Assembly: GCA_006226775.1 (NCBI GenBank) | Contig: SBGD01000011.1 | Coordinates: forward strand, 124,001-188,000 | Origin: Paracoccaceae bacterium | Lineage (GTDB): Bacteria > Pseudomonadota > Alphaproteobacteria > Rhodobacterales > Rhodobacteraceae | Direction of reading: 5' to 3' | Length of the DNA stretch: 64,000 bases | Part shown: positions 42,134-51,496 of the stretch, piece by piece | Layout: every line of letters begins with the position of its first letter | Position numbering within the stretch: position 1 is the first letter of the stretch | The notes under the pieces: model-generated | Told to the model about the DNA's origin: nothing | What the model saw: the letters and a program-made list of their open reading frames with translations, nothing else | Database searches by the model: none | Position numbers and translations under genes: made by a program

Positions 42134-42586
42134 TCAGATCAGAAGGCCCGCCGCCCCCTCGTGGCGCAGCAGCCAGACCTTGGTCTCCACCCCGCCCCTG
42201 GCCGAAAACCCGCCCAGCCCCGCGGCGCCGAGAATGCGGTGGCAGGGGATCAGCACCGGGATCGGATTGGCGCCGCAGGCCTGCCCGATGGCCTGGGCCG
42301 GAACGCCGAGGGATTTCGCCAGATCGCCATAGGTCCGCGTTTGCCCGAAGGGGATGTCCGAAATGGCGCGACAGACCCGCCGCACCAGATCGCTGCCCTC
42401 CGGCGCCAGCGGCAGGTCGAACGCCTCGCGCGTGCCGGCGAAATACTGCCGCAGTTGCGCCTCTGCCGCCGCGAGCAGGTCCGAGGCATCGCGCCGCCCG
42501 GCGCGCCAGTGCAGCGCGGTGATGGCCCCGTCGCGGGCTTCGACGGTGACGGGGCCAAGCGCGGTGGTCAGGCTGCGTTCGGGCAT
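42134..42586 (-). CDS. ogt: Methylated-DNA--protein-cysteine methyltransferase
   Basis: Suicidal repair of O6-alkylguanine by transfer to an active-site Cys. The 150-residue protein has the AGT domain: FDLPLAPEGSDLVRRVCRAI, IPFGQTRTYGDLAKSLG (arginine finger/HTH region), QAIGQACGANPIPVLIPCHR with catalytic Cys in PCHR, and GLGGFSARGGVETKVWLL. It lacks the Ada N-terminal zinc domain. The N-terminal part is short, matching Ogt/MGMT type. Convergent with pheA. Confidence 0.94.
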   Translation of the reverse strand: MPERSLTTALGPVTVEARDGAITALHWRAGRRDASDLLAAAEAQLRQYFAGTREAFDLPLAPEGSDLVRRVCRAISDIPFGQTRTYGDLAKSLGVPAQAIGQACGANPIPVLIPCHRILGAAGLGGFSARGGVETKVWLLRHEGAAGLLI

Positions 42587-42643
42587 GGGGTCAGGCGGGC
42601 CGGCGGTGCCTTGCGGCTGCGCACTCCTGCTTGCCGCCCAAGC

Positions 42644-43507
42644 TCAGGCCTCTTCCAGCTTGTCCTGGGTGCGGGTGTCGAAATCTGCGGCAGAATGGCG
42701 TTCATGCAGTTGCGTCTCCGGCGCGCCGAAGGTGCGGTTGACCATGCGGCCACGCTGGACCGCCGGGCGGGCGTCGATCCGCCGGGCCCAGTCGAGCACA
42801 TGGGTGTAGCTTTCGACATCGAGGAATTTCGCCGCATCGTAGATCCGGCCCAGCACCAGCTGGCCGTACCAGGGCCAGATCGCCATGTCGGCAATGGTGT
42901 AGGTGTCGCAGGCCATCCAGTCGCGGGTGGCCAGGTGCCGGTCGAGCACGTCGAGCTGGCGCTTGGCCTCCATGGCGTAGCGGTTGATCGGGTATTCGTA
43001 TTTCTCCGGCGCATAGGCGTAGAAATGCCCGAAGCCGCCGCCGAGGAAGGGCGCGCTGCCCATCTGCCAGAACAGCCAGGACAGCATCTCGGCCCGGTGC
43101 TCCGGCGCGCCCTGGAAGGCGTTGCCGAACTTCTCCGACAGGTGCATCAGGATCGCCGCGGATTCGAAGACCCGGACCGGGGCCTCGCCCGAGCGGTCCA
43201 TCAGCGCGGGGATCTTCGAGTTCGGGTTGATCTCGACAAAGCCCGAGCCGAACTGGTCGCCTTCGCCGATGCGGATCAGCCAGGCGTCGTACTCGGCGTC
43301 ATGTCCGGCTTCCAGAAGCTCCTCGAACATGATGGTGGCCTTGACGCCGTTGGGCGTGGCCATGGAATAGAGCTGGAAGGGATGCTGGCCCACCGGCAGC
43401 ACCTTGTCATGGGTCGGCCCGGCGATGGGGCGGTTGGTCGAGGCGAATGCGCCGCCGTTCTCCTTGTCCCAGGTCCAGACCTCGGGGGGCGTGTAGTTCA
43501 CGGTCAT
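42644..43507 (-). CDS. yghU: Glutathione-dependent disulfide-bond oxidoreductase (YghU-type GST)
   Basis: A 287-residue Nu-class glutathione transferase with disulfide reductase activity in E. coli. The long N-terminal extension of YghU/YfcG is present (YTPPEVWTWDKENGGAFAST, NRPIAGPTHDKVLPVGQHPF). The thioredoxin-like part has LYSMATPNGVKATIMFEELL with Thr/Asn instead of Cys in the active site. PNSKIPALMDRSG (cis-Pro) and ESAAILMHLSEKFG follow, and the helical GST_C domain has YTIADMAIWPWYGQLVLG. The ATG has no strong ribosome site but fits the family. It is followed by ogt on the same strand, 57 bp away. Confidence 0.93.
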   Translation of the reverse strand: MTVNYTPPEVWTWDKENGGAFASTNRPIAGPTHDKVLPVGQHPFQLYSMATPNGVKATIMFEELLEAGHDAEYDAWLIRIGEGDQFGSGFVEINPNSKIPALMDRSGEAPVRVFESAAILMHLSEKFGNAFQGAPEHRAEMLSWLFWQMGSAPFLGGGFGHFYAYAPEKYEYPINRYAMEAKRQLDVLDRHLATRDWMACDTYTIADMAIWPWYGQLVLGRIYDAAKFLDVESYTHVLDWARRIDARPAVQRGRMVNRTFGAPETQLHERHSAADFDTRTQDKLEEA

Positions 43508-43590
43508 CTCGTCTTCCTTGTTGTTCCCCCATGCGAGCTAGGGCGGATCGGGCCGGAACCCAAGGGGTGCACAGGGGATGTGCGTCGGAT

Positions 43591-43690
43591 GGGGGGCTTT
43601 GCCCCCAGGCCTGCGGCGGATGTGCGGTGTGGGGGGCTTTGCCCCCCGGCCTGCGGCCTCCCCCCAGGATATTTGTCAAACCGAAGAAGA
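43591..43690 (+). repeat. Interspersed hairpin plus 'GGATATTT..GAAGAAG' element, copy C, with duplicated hairpin
   Basis: GGGGGGC-TTT-GCCCCCC (43631-43647) and a shorter copy (43591-43606) are 40 bp apart, each followed by GGCCTGCGGC. The tail CCCCCCAGGATATTTGTCAA and ACCGAAGAAG follows at 43660-43690. It lies between ileS and yghU, both on the minus strand, so here it runs opposite to the flanking genes. Confidence 0.65.
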
Positions 43691-43735
43691 CCCTGGGGGC
43701 AGATTTGTGAGTCCAGCTTTGTCAGGCCAGCTTTG

Positions 43736-46726
43736 TCAGGCCAGCGCCGCGTCGCAGCGGGCGCAGGTGGCGGGGTGGGTGTGGTGGCCCACGTCGGGCA
43801 GGATCTTCCAGCAGCGCTGGCATTTCGCGCCCTCGGCCTTTTCGAAGACCACGCCGACGCCTTCCACCTCGGGCAGGCGGAAGGCCTCGCCCGGCAGGGG
43901 ATCGCCGGTCAGGGTGATGGCGGAGGTGATGCAGATGTCGTCGAAGCTGACGGTTTTCAGCGCCGCCAGCATCTTTGCGTCGCGCACATGCACCACCGGG
44001 GCCGCCTCCAGCGAGGCGCCGATCACCTTGTCGCTGCGCTGGACCTCCAGGGCCGCCGTCACCGCGCGGCGGGCGCGGCGGACCATGGCCCATTTCGCCG
44101 CCAAGGGTTCATCGAGCCAGTCGGCGGGGGTGTCGGGGATGTCGGTCAGGTGGACCGAGCTGTCCTCGCCGGGGAAGCGTTCGAGCCAGACCTCCTCCAT
44201 GGTGAAGACCAGCACCGGGGCGAGCCAGGTGGTGAGCCGGTGGAAGAGGATATCCATGACGGTGCGCGCGGCGCGGCGGCGCTGGGTGTCGCCGTCGCAA
44301 TAGAGCGCGTCCTTGCGGATGTCGAAGTAGAAGGCGCTGAGCTCCACCGTGGCGAAGTTGAAGAGTTGCTGGAAGACGCCCTGGAAATCGTACTCGGCAT
44401 AGCCCTTGCGCACGACGTGGTCGAGTTCGGCCAGCCGGTGCAGGATGTAGCGTTCAAGTTCGGGCATGTCCTCGGGCTTCACCCGGTCGGATTCGCTGAA
44501 ATGCGACAACCCGCCCAAGAGGAAGCGCATGGTGTTCCTGAGCCTGCGATAGCCGTCGGCGACACCCTTGAGGATCTCGGGCCCGATGCGCTGGTCGGCG
44601 GTGTAGTCGGTCTGGGCGACCCAGAGGCGCAGGATGTCGGCGCCGTATTGCTTGACCACCTCGTCGGGGACGATGGTGTTGCCCAGCGACTTGGACATCT
44701 TGATGCCCTTTTCGTCGAGCGTGAAGCCGTGGGTCAGAACGCCACGATAGGGCGCGCGGCCCTTGGTGCCGCAGGCCTGAAGCATCGACGAATGGAACCA
44801 GCCGCGGTGCTGGTCGGTGCCCTCCAGGTAGAGGTCGGCGATGCCGTCAGGCGCGCCGTCGGGGCGGTCGCGCAGGACGAAGGCGTGGGTGGAGCCTGAA
44901 TCGAACCAGACGTCGAGGATGTCGAAGACCTGCTCCCAGTCGTCGGCATTGTAGTCCGGCCCAAGGAACCGCTCTTTCGCGCCGTCCTTGTACCAGGCGT
45001 CGGCGCCTTCGGCCTCGAAGGCCTCGAGGATGCGGGCATTGACGGCCTCGTCGCGCAGCAGGAAGCCCGCGTCGGTGGGCAGGGCGCCTTTCTTCACGAA
45101 ACAGGTCAGCGGCACGCCCCAGGCGCGCTGGCGCGAGAGCACCCAGTCGGGGCGGGCCTCGATCATCGAATAGAGCCGGTTGCGGCCGGTCTTGGGCGTC
45201 CACTTGACCAACTCGTCGATGGAGCGCAGGGCGCGTTGGCGGATGGTCTTGCCATAGGTGTCCTGCCCGTCGCCGACCTCGCGGTCGATGGCGGCGAACC
45301 ATTGCGGCGTGTTGCGATAGATCACCGGGGCCTTGGAGCGCCAGGAATGCGGGTAGGAGTGCTTGATCTTGCCGCGGGCCAGCAGGCCGCCGACCTCGAC
45401 CAGCTTGTCGATCACCGCCTTGTTGGCATCGCCTTCGCCGCCCTTGCGGTTCAGGATGTAGGTGCCGCCGAAGAAGGGCAGGTCAGGGCGGAAGGAGCCA
45501 TCGTCGAGCACGTTGTAGGTGATGACCTGGTCGAGCATGTTCAGGTCGCGGTAGAGCTCGTATTCCTCCATGCCGTGCGAGGGCGCGCAGTGCACGAAGC
45601 CGGTGCCTTCCTCGTCGGTGACGAAATCGGCGGCGCGGAAATCGCGTAGATCGTCCCATTCGCCATTCGCGCCCTCGGCGCCGGCAAGCGGGTGTTGCAG
45701 CGACATGCGCGAGAGCAGTCGCGCAGAGACGTCGCGGACGCGCCGGTACTGGTCTTCGGTGAGGCGGGCGCGTTTCAGCACGTCTGCGGCCAGATTGTCG
45801 GCCAAGAGGAACCGGTCGCCTTTCGCGGCCCAGCACTCCTCGGGCGCGTCGGTGACCTCGTAGAGGCCATACGAGATGTCGGAGCCATAGACGACGGCCT
45901 TGTTGGACGGGAGGGTCCAGGGCGTCGTCGTCCAGATCACCACATGCGCGCCGATCAGGTCGCGGGCCACGGCTTCCTCGGCGGCCATGATGGCGGTGCC
46001 TTCCTCGGCGCCGGTTTCCTCGCCCGCCAGCGTCAGGTCGGGGAAATCGATGTCGGAGACGCGGAACTTCACCCAGACGGTGAAGCTCTCCTTGTCATGG
46101 TATTCCACCTCGGCCTCGGCCAGCGCGGTCTTTTCCACCGGCGACCACATGACGGGCTTCGAGCCCTGGTAGAGCGTGCCGTTCATCAGAAATTTCTGGA
46201 ATTCCTCGGCGATCACGCGCTCGGCGTGAAAATCCATCGTCAGGTACGGGTCAGGCCAGTTGCCGGTGACGCCGAGACGCTTGAATTCCTCGCGCTGGAT
46301 GTCGATCCAGCCGTCGGCGAAGCGGCGGCATTCCTGGCGGAAGTCGATCACGTCGACCTCGTCCTTGTTGCGACCCTTCTTGCGGTATTGTTCCTCGATC
46401 TTCCATTCGATGGGCAGACCGTGACAGTCCCAGCCGGGCACGTAACGCGCGTCGCGGCCCAGCATCTGTTGCGAGCGGACGATGAAATCCTTGAGGATCT
46501 TGTTGAGCGCATGGCCGATGTGCAGGTTGCCGTTGGCATAGGGCGGGCCGTCATGCAGGATGAAGGGCGCGCGCGCTCCGGCGCTCTCGCGCAGGCGGTC
46601 GTAGACGCCGATGCGCTCCCAGCGCTCCAGCCAGGCGGGCTCGCGCTTGGGCAGGCCCGCGCGCATGGGGAAATCGGTCTTGGGCAGGTTCAGCGTGTCT
46701 TTGTACTCGGGCGTATCGGCGCACAT
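43736..46726 (-). CDS. ileS: Isoleucyl-tRNA synthetase
   Basis: Charges tRNA-Ile. The 996-residue class Ia enzyme has the HIGH motif in DGPPYANGNLHIGHALNK near residue 66. It also has GWDCHGLPIEWKIEE and the CP1 editing domain (VIWTTTPWTLPSNKAVVYG). KMSKS is in LDEKGIKMSKSLGN near residue 680, and the anticodon-binding domain follows. The C-terminal zinc finger has CQRCWKILPDV and CARCD, needed for Ile-AMP transfer in bacterial type 1 IleRS. Start MCADTPEYKD at 46726. Upstream is a 479-bp gap to the divergent LytTR gene; I see no T-box, as expected outside Firmicutes. Confidence 0.97.
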   Translation of the reverse strand: MCADTPEYKDTLNLPKTDFPMRAGLPKREPAWLERWERIGVYDRLRESAGARAPFILHDGPPYANGNLHIGHALNKILKDFIVRSQQMLGRDARYVPGWDCHGLPIEWKIEEQYRKKGRNKDEVDVIDFRQECRRFADGWIDIQREEFKRLGVTGNWPDPYLTMDFHAERVIAEEFQKFLMNGTLYQGSKPVMWSPVEKTALAEAEVEYHDKESFTVWVKFRVSDIDFPDLTLAGEETGAEEGTAIMAAEEAVARDLIGAHVVIWTTTPWTLPSNKAVVYGSDISYGLYEVTDAPEECWAAKGDRFLLADNLAADVLKRARLTEDQYRRVRDVSARLLSRMSLQHPLAGAEGANGEWDDLRDFRAADFVTDEEGTGFVHCAPSHGMEEYELYRDLNMLDQVITYNVLDDGSFRPDLPFFGGTYILNRKGGEGDANKAVIDKLVEVGGLLARGKIKHSYPHSWRSKAPVIYRNTPQWFAAIDREVGDGQDTYGKTIRQRALRSIDELVKWTPKTGRNRLYSMIEARPDWVLSRQRAWGVPLTCFVKKGALPTDAGFLLRDEAVNARILEAFEAEGADAWYKDGAKERFLGPDYNADDWEQVFDILDVWFDSGSTHAFVLRDRPDGAPDGIADLYLEGTDQHRGWFHSSMLQACGTKGRAPYRGVLTHGFTLDEKGIKMSKSLGNTIVPDEVVKQYGADILRLWVAQTDYTADQRIGPEILKGVADGYRRLRNTMRFLLGGLSHFSESDRVKPEDMPELERYILHRLAELDHVVRKGYAEYDFQGVFQQLFNFATVELSAFYFDIRKDALYCDGDTQRRRAARTVMDILFHRLTTWLAPVLVFTMEEVWLERFPGEDSSVHLTDIPDTPADWLDEPLAAKWAMVRRARRAVTAALEVQRSDKVIGASLEAAPVVHVRDAKMLAALKTVSFDDICITSAITLTGDPLPGEAFRLPEVEGVGVVFEKAEGAKCQRCWKILPDVGHHTHPATCARCDAALA

Positions 46727-47205
46727 CTCGGGCGTCCTTGTCGGTTTGCTGTCATCTTCGGGGTGGGGGCGGCGCGGGGTCCATACGCCTTGTCCCGGCG
46801 GCTCGTGCTGTCAGAGCGCCGGGCATGTAATTCGAAGGGTGATCGAATACCGTGTCATCTGCGCCCGCTTATAGGACCAGCGCGGACGAGCGTCCAGTGG
46901 CCCCGGCAAGCGCGTCGGGCGGGGCCGGTCACAGGTGAAAGAGGGGGAGGGGCAGCAAAAGAAAGGCCGGCCAATGGTGGAGCACGGGCGCCATCCTGGC
47001 CGGCCTGATCTTCAACACGCATCGGTCAGACCGATACGGGGCGCTTACGTCATGGGGCTGCAAGCAACCTGTAAATAACTTCCCCCCTAATATCGCGGCT
47101 ATCGCGGCAGGTGCGACAACTTGACACCTGATCCCGGCCGCGTTCAAACTGATGTTCGTGAATTTCGGCATATATTCGTGGATTACGTAAGGTCAGGATT
47201 TCACG
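46727..47205. other. Divergent ileS-lytTR intergenic region with two dyads
   Basis: A long hairpin lies at 46964-47006, with outer arms AGGCCGGCCA and TGGCCGGCCT (perfect) and inner ATGGTG/CGCCAT pairing. A 15-bp dyad, ATCGGTC-A-GACCGAT, is at 47021-47035, a good size for an operator. TTGACA occurs at 47120-47125 and TATATT at 47171-47176, too far apart to be one promoter. No gene is supported; a 47-codon GTG frame at 46935 has no ribosome site. Confidence 0.5.
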
Positions 47206-47970
47206 ATGCGCCAAACTCTGGCCGATATCTGGGCCGGCATCGGCTGGGAGCGCAAGATCGTGGCGTTCTTTGGCGGTGTGCTGGTGCTGGCGCTGACCGG
47301 GCCGTTTGGCACCTATGCCGAGATGGGCTTTGCCGAGCGGCTGGTGTTCTGGCTGATCGTCTTTACCGGGGTCGGCTTTTTCATGCATGTCTGCTTGGTG
47401 ACGGCGCTGGGCACGCCGTACCTGGGGCGCGTGCCGCCGGTGCTGCGCCTGGGGCTCGGGGCGGGGCTGGCGGCGCTGCCGGGGGCGGCGGTGGTGATCT
47501 TTGTCGACGGGGTGTTCCGGCCGCCGCTGGACTCGGCCGGGGCGCTGCCGGTGATCTGGCTGCAGGTGGCGCTGGTCGGCTGGGTGCTGGGCATCGTCGA
47601 GTTTCACGACTTCGGCAAACGCGCCCCCGCCCCGGAGGCGCCGCGCCGCGCCGCCTTCTGCAAGCGCCTGCCGCCCGAGCTGGGGCAGGACATCATCTCG
47701 ATCTCGATGCAGGACCATTACGCCGAGGTGACCACGACCCAGGGCACCCATCTGCTGCTGATGCGGATGAGCGACGCGATGCGCGAGCTCGAGGGCGCGC
47801 CGGGGCTGCAATTGCACCGGTCGCACTACGCAATGACGGCGCATCTGCGCAAACTGCACCGCGACGGCGCGCGGCTGCGGGTGCGTCTGTCGGATGGCCG
47901 CGACCTTCCGGTCAGCGCCAGCCATGCCGAGGCGGTGCGCCGGGCGCTGCGCCAGGAGCGAAAGATGTGA
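47206..47970 (+). CDS. Membrane-bound LytTR-family transcriptional regulator
   Basis: A 254-residue one-component regulator. The first 130 residues contain four hydrophobic segments (KIVAFFGGVLVLALTGPFG; LVFWLIVFTGVGFFMHVCLV; LGLGAGLAALPGAAVVIFV; ALPVIWLQVALVGWVLGIV). A C-terminal LytTR DNA-binding domain follows (FCKRLPPELGQDIISISMQD; HYAEVTTTQGTHLLLMRMSD; GLQLHRSHYAM). There is no receiver domain, so the membrane part probably senses the signal. Targets are unknown; LytTR proteins bind paired short direct repeats. It is divergent from ileS; its stop overlaps a TGTGATCACA palindrome. Confidence 0.88.
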   Translation: MRQTLADIWAGIGWERKIVAFFGGVLVLALTGPFGTYAEMGFAERLVFWLIVFTGVGFFMHVCLVTALGTPYLGRVPPVLRLGLGAGLAALPGAAVVIFVDGVFRPPLDSAGALPVIWLQVALVGWVLGIVEFHDFGKRAPAPEAPRRAAFCKRLPPELGQDIISISMQDHYAEVTTTQGTHLLLMRMSDAMRELEGAPGLQLHRSHYAMTAHLRKLHRDGARLRVRLSDGRDLPVSASHAEAVRRALRQERKM

Positions 47971-48076
47971 TCACAAGGCCCGCCCGGTCGGGGCCGGGGA
48001 CACGGCACCAGGGCATCGGGGCGGGCAGGGCATGGAAAGCCTCAATGTTTCCCGGGGATTCGAAAATGTGATCACA
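47966..48076. promoter_or_regulatory. Pair of TGTGATCACA palindromes
   Basis: The same perfect 10-bp palindrome TGTGATCACA occurs at 47966-47975 (overlapping the lytTR stop) and 48067-48076, exactly 101 bp apart, with matching ATG before and AA after. The size and symmetry fit a GntR- or CRP-like operator pair that could loop. The target would most likely be the rightward acs operon. The regulator is unknown. Confidence 0.45.
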
Positions 48077-48290
48077 AAAGTGAATCAGCGGCGGATTTTG
48101 CCGGTCGTTTGAGGGCGAAATCGCGGCCGGAGGTGGCGCACAACCTTGGCCTGCGAAATTGTCGCAGGTTTTCTGCCCGGTTGTTAGCGCCTGACAGTTT
48201 CGCGATTTGCCCGCTCCGCCGCCAGGGCGGAAAGCAGGCGTCATTTTTAAACGTCTGAAATGGAACGGATTTCCCGGGCGTTTCGCAGAT

Positions 48291-48386
48291 AGTTTACAGA
48301 TTTTCAGCCATGATTGTCGATTTCTTTACAGAAAAAGCCTTTGTCCTGCGGGTTCCGGATCCCTTTTGGTCATTCCCCTGTAAACT
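48291..48386. promoter_or_regulatory. acs upstream region with TTTACAG half-sites
   Basis: AGTTTACAG (48291-48299) and its exact inverse CTGTAAACT (48378-48386) flank a third TTTACAG (48325-48331). This A/T-richer stretch lies 70-170 bp before the acs ATG, where an activator would bind. The 47971-48458 interval holds no gene; acs has AAAGGGGGAG as ribosome site. Confidence 0.45.
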
Positions 48387-48458
48387 TGACGCAACGTTGA
48401 TCTTGAGGGACGAGTTGGGGAGACAACCCGTCCCGGAAACGAAGCAAAGGGGGAGCAC

Positions 48459-50390
<1,932 letters not shown>

Positions 50391-50412
50391 CCCGATGGAC
50401 GGAGCACCCACA

Positions 50413-51078
50413 ATGACCACACCCGCCGTCCTCATCCTTCTCGGGCCTCCGGGCGCCGGCAAGGGCACACAGGCCCGCATGCTGGAAGAGAAATTCGGCC
50501 TCGTGCAGCTTTCCACCGGGGATCTGCTGCGCGCGGCGGTGGCGGCCGGAACGGAGGCCGGCAAGCAGGCCAGGGCGGTGATGGAGGCCGGCGAACTGGT
50601 GTCCGACGACATCGTCATCGCCATCCTGCGCGACCGGCTGGGCGAGGAGGATACCGCCCGCGGCGTGATCCTCGACGGTTTTCCGCGCACCACGGTGCAG
50701 GCCGAGGCGCTCGATACCCTGCTGGCCGAGACCGGCCAGAAGATCGGCGCCGCGGTCGCGCTCGAGGTCGAGGATGCGGCGATGGTGACAAGGATCTCGG
50801 GGCGCTACACCTGTGGCGACTGCGGCGAGGGCTATCACGACACGTTCAAGCAACCCGCCACGGAGGGCCATTGCGACAAATGCCAGGGCACGGAGTTCAA
50901 GCGCCGTGCCGATGACAATGCCGAAACGGTGGCACAGCGGCTTCAGGCCTACCACGCGCAGACCGCGCCGCTGATCGCCTATTACGACGGGCAGGGCGTG
51001 CTCAGGCGCGTCGATGCCATGGGCGACATCGGCGAGATCGCCGGCGCGCTCGGAGAGATTGTCGCCGAGGCCTGCTAG
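50413..51078 (+). CDS. adk: Adenylate kinase, zinc-LID type
   Basis: Interconverts AMP + ATP and 2 ADP. The 221-residue protein has the P-loop ILLGPPGAGKGTQARMLEE, QLSTGDLLRAAVAAGTEAG, ILDGFPRTTVQAEAL (AMP site), and a LID with four cysteines (YTCGDCGEGYHD; GHCDKCQG) that bind zinc. The ATG at 50413 has GGAG ten bases upstream; an ATG at 50395 lacks a site. Placement directly behind acs fits removal of the AMP that acetate activation releases. Alphaproteobacteria usually carry another adk in the ribosomal protein operon, so this may be a second copy (inference). Confidence 0.94.
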   Translation: MTTPAVLILLGPPGAGKGTQARMLEEKFGLVQLSTGDLLRAAVAAGTEAGKQARAVMEAGELVSDDIVIAILRDRLGEEDTARGVILDGFPRTTVQAEALDTLLAETGQKIGAAVALEVEDAAMVTRISGRYTCGDCGEGYHDTFKQPATEGHCDKCQGTEFKRRADDNAETVAQRLQAYHAQTAPLIAYYDGQGVLRRVDAMGDIGEIAGALGEIVAEAC

Positions 51079-51127
51079 GCCCCGGCGTCGGTACGAGACC
51101 CTGCGCAAAACCTGCGTTGGAGATCGC

Positions 51128-51190
51128 CGCGGGCAGACCGGTTGCTGCCCGCGAACAGGGAAAGTGCGTCCGGGCCATGAGGGCCCGGAC
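51128..51190. terminator. Two strong hairpins between adk and the symporter genes
   Basis: CGCGGGCAG/CTGCCCGCG (51128-51136, 51145-51153) and GTCCGGGCC-ATGAG-GGCCCGGAC (51168-51190) form perfect 9-bp stems. The second is nearly identical to 11206-11228. No T-tract follows. They may end the acs-adk transcript or set relative expression of the downstream genes. Confidence 0.45.
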
Positions 51191-51219
51191 GACTGAGGAG
51201 TGAATGAGGGAGAACCGAC

Positions 51220-51483
51220 ATGTCGGAAAACTCTGACAACAATAACAGCTACTGGGCGGCGAATATCCGACTCGTCCAGATCTGTCTCGTGATCTGGGCC
51301 ATCGTGTCCTTCGGGTTCGGCATCCTGCTGCGCCCGATGCTGTCCGGCATTTCCGTCGGCGGTTCCGACCTGGGCTTCTGGTTTGCCCAGCAAGGGTCAA
51401 TTCTCGTCTTTCTGGCACTGATCTTCTTCTATGCCTGGCGGATGAACAAGCTCGATGCCGAACACGGCGTGGACGAACAGTAA
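51220..51483 (+). CDS. DUF4212 small symporter subunit
   Basis: An 87-residue protein with two transmembrane helices (LVQICLVIWAIVSFGFGILL; FAQQGSILVFLALIFFYAWR) preceded by the polar YWAANIRL typical of DUF4212. It is always found before a VC_2705-type sodium:solute symporter and is thought to be its small subunit, a role comparable to YhdT for PanF or YjcH for ActP. GGGAGA lies seven bases upstream. It ends 13 bases before the symporter ATG, so they are co-translated. Confidence 0.92.
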   Translation: MSENSDNNNSYWAANIRLVQICLVIWAIVSFGFGILLRPMLSGISVGGSDLGFWFAQQGSILVFLALIFFYAWRMNKLDAEHGVDEQ

Positions 51484-51496
51484 GGAGCTGAAATCA

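Noticed and set aside
46935-47080. Small 47-codon gene between ileS and lytTR
   Set aside because: GTG start without a ribosome site, crossing a long hairpin and an operator-like dyad; composition is Arg/Gly/His-rich.
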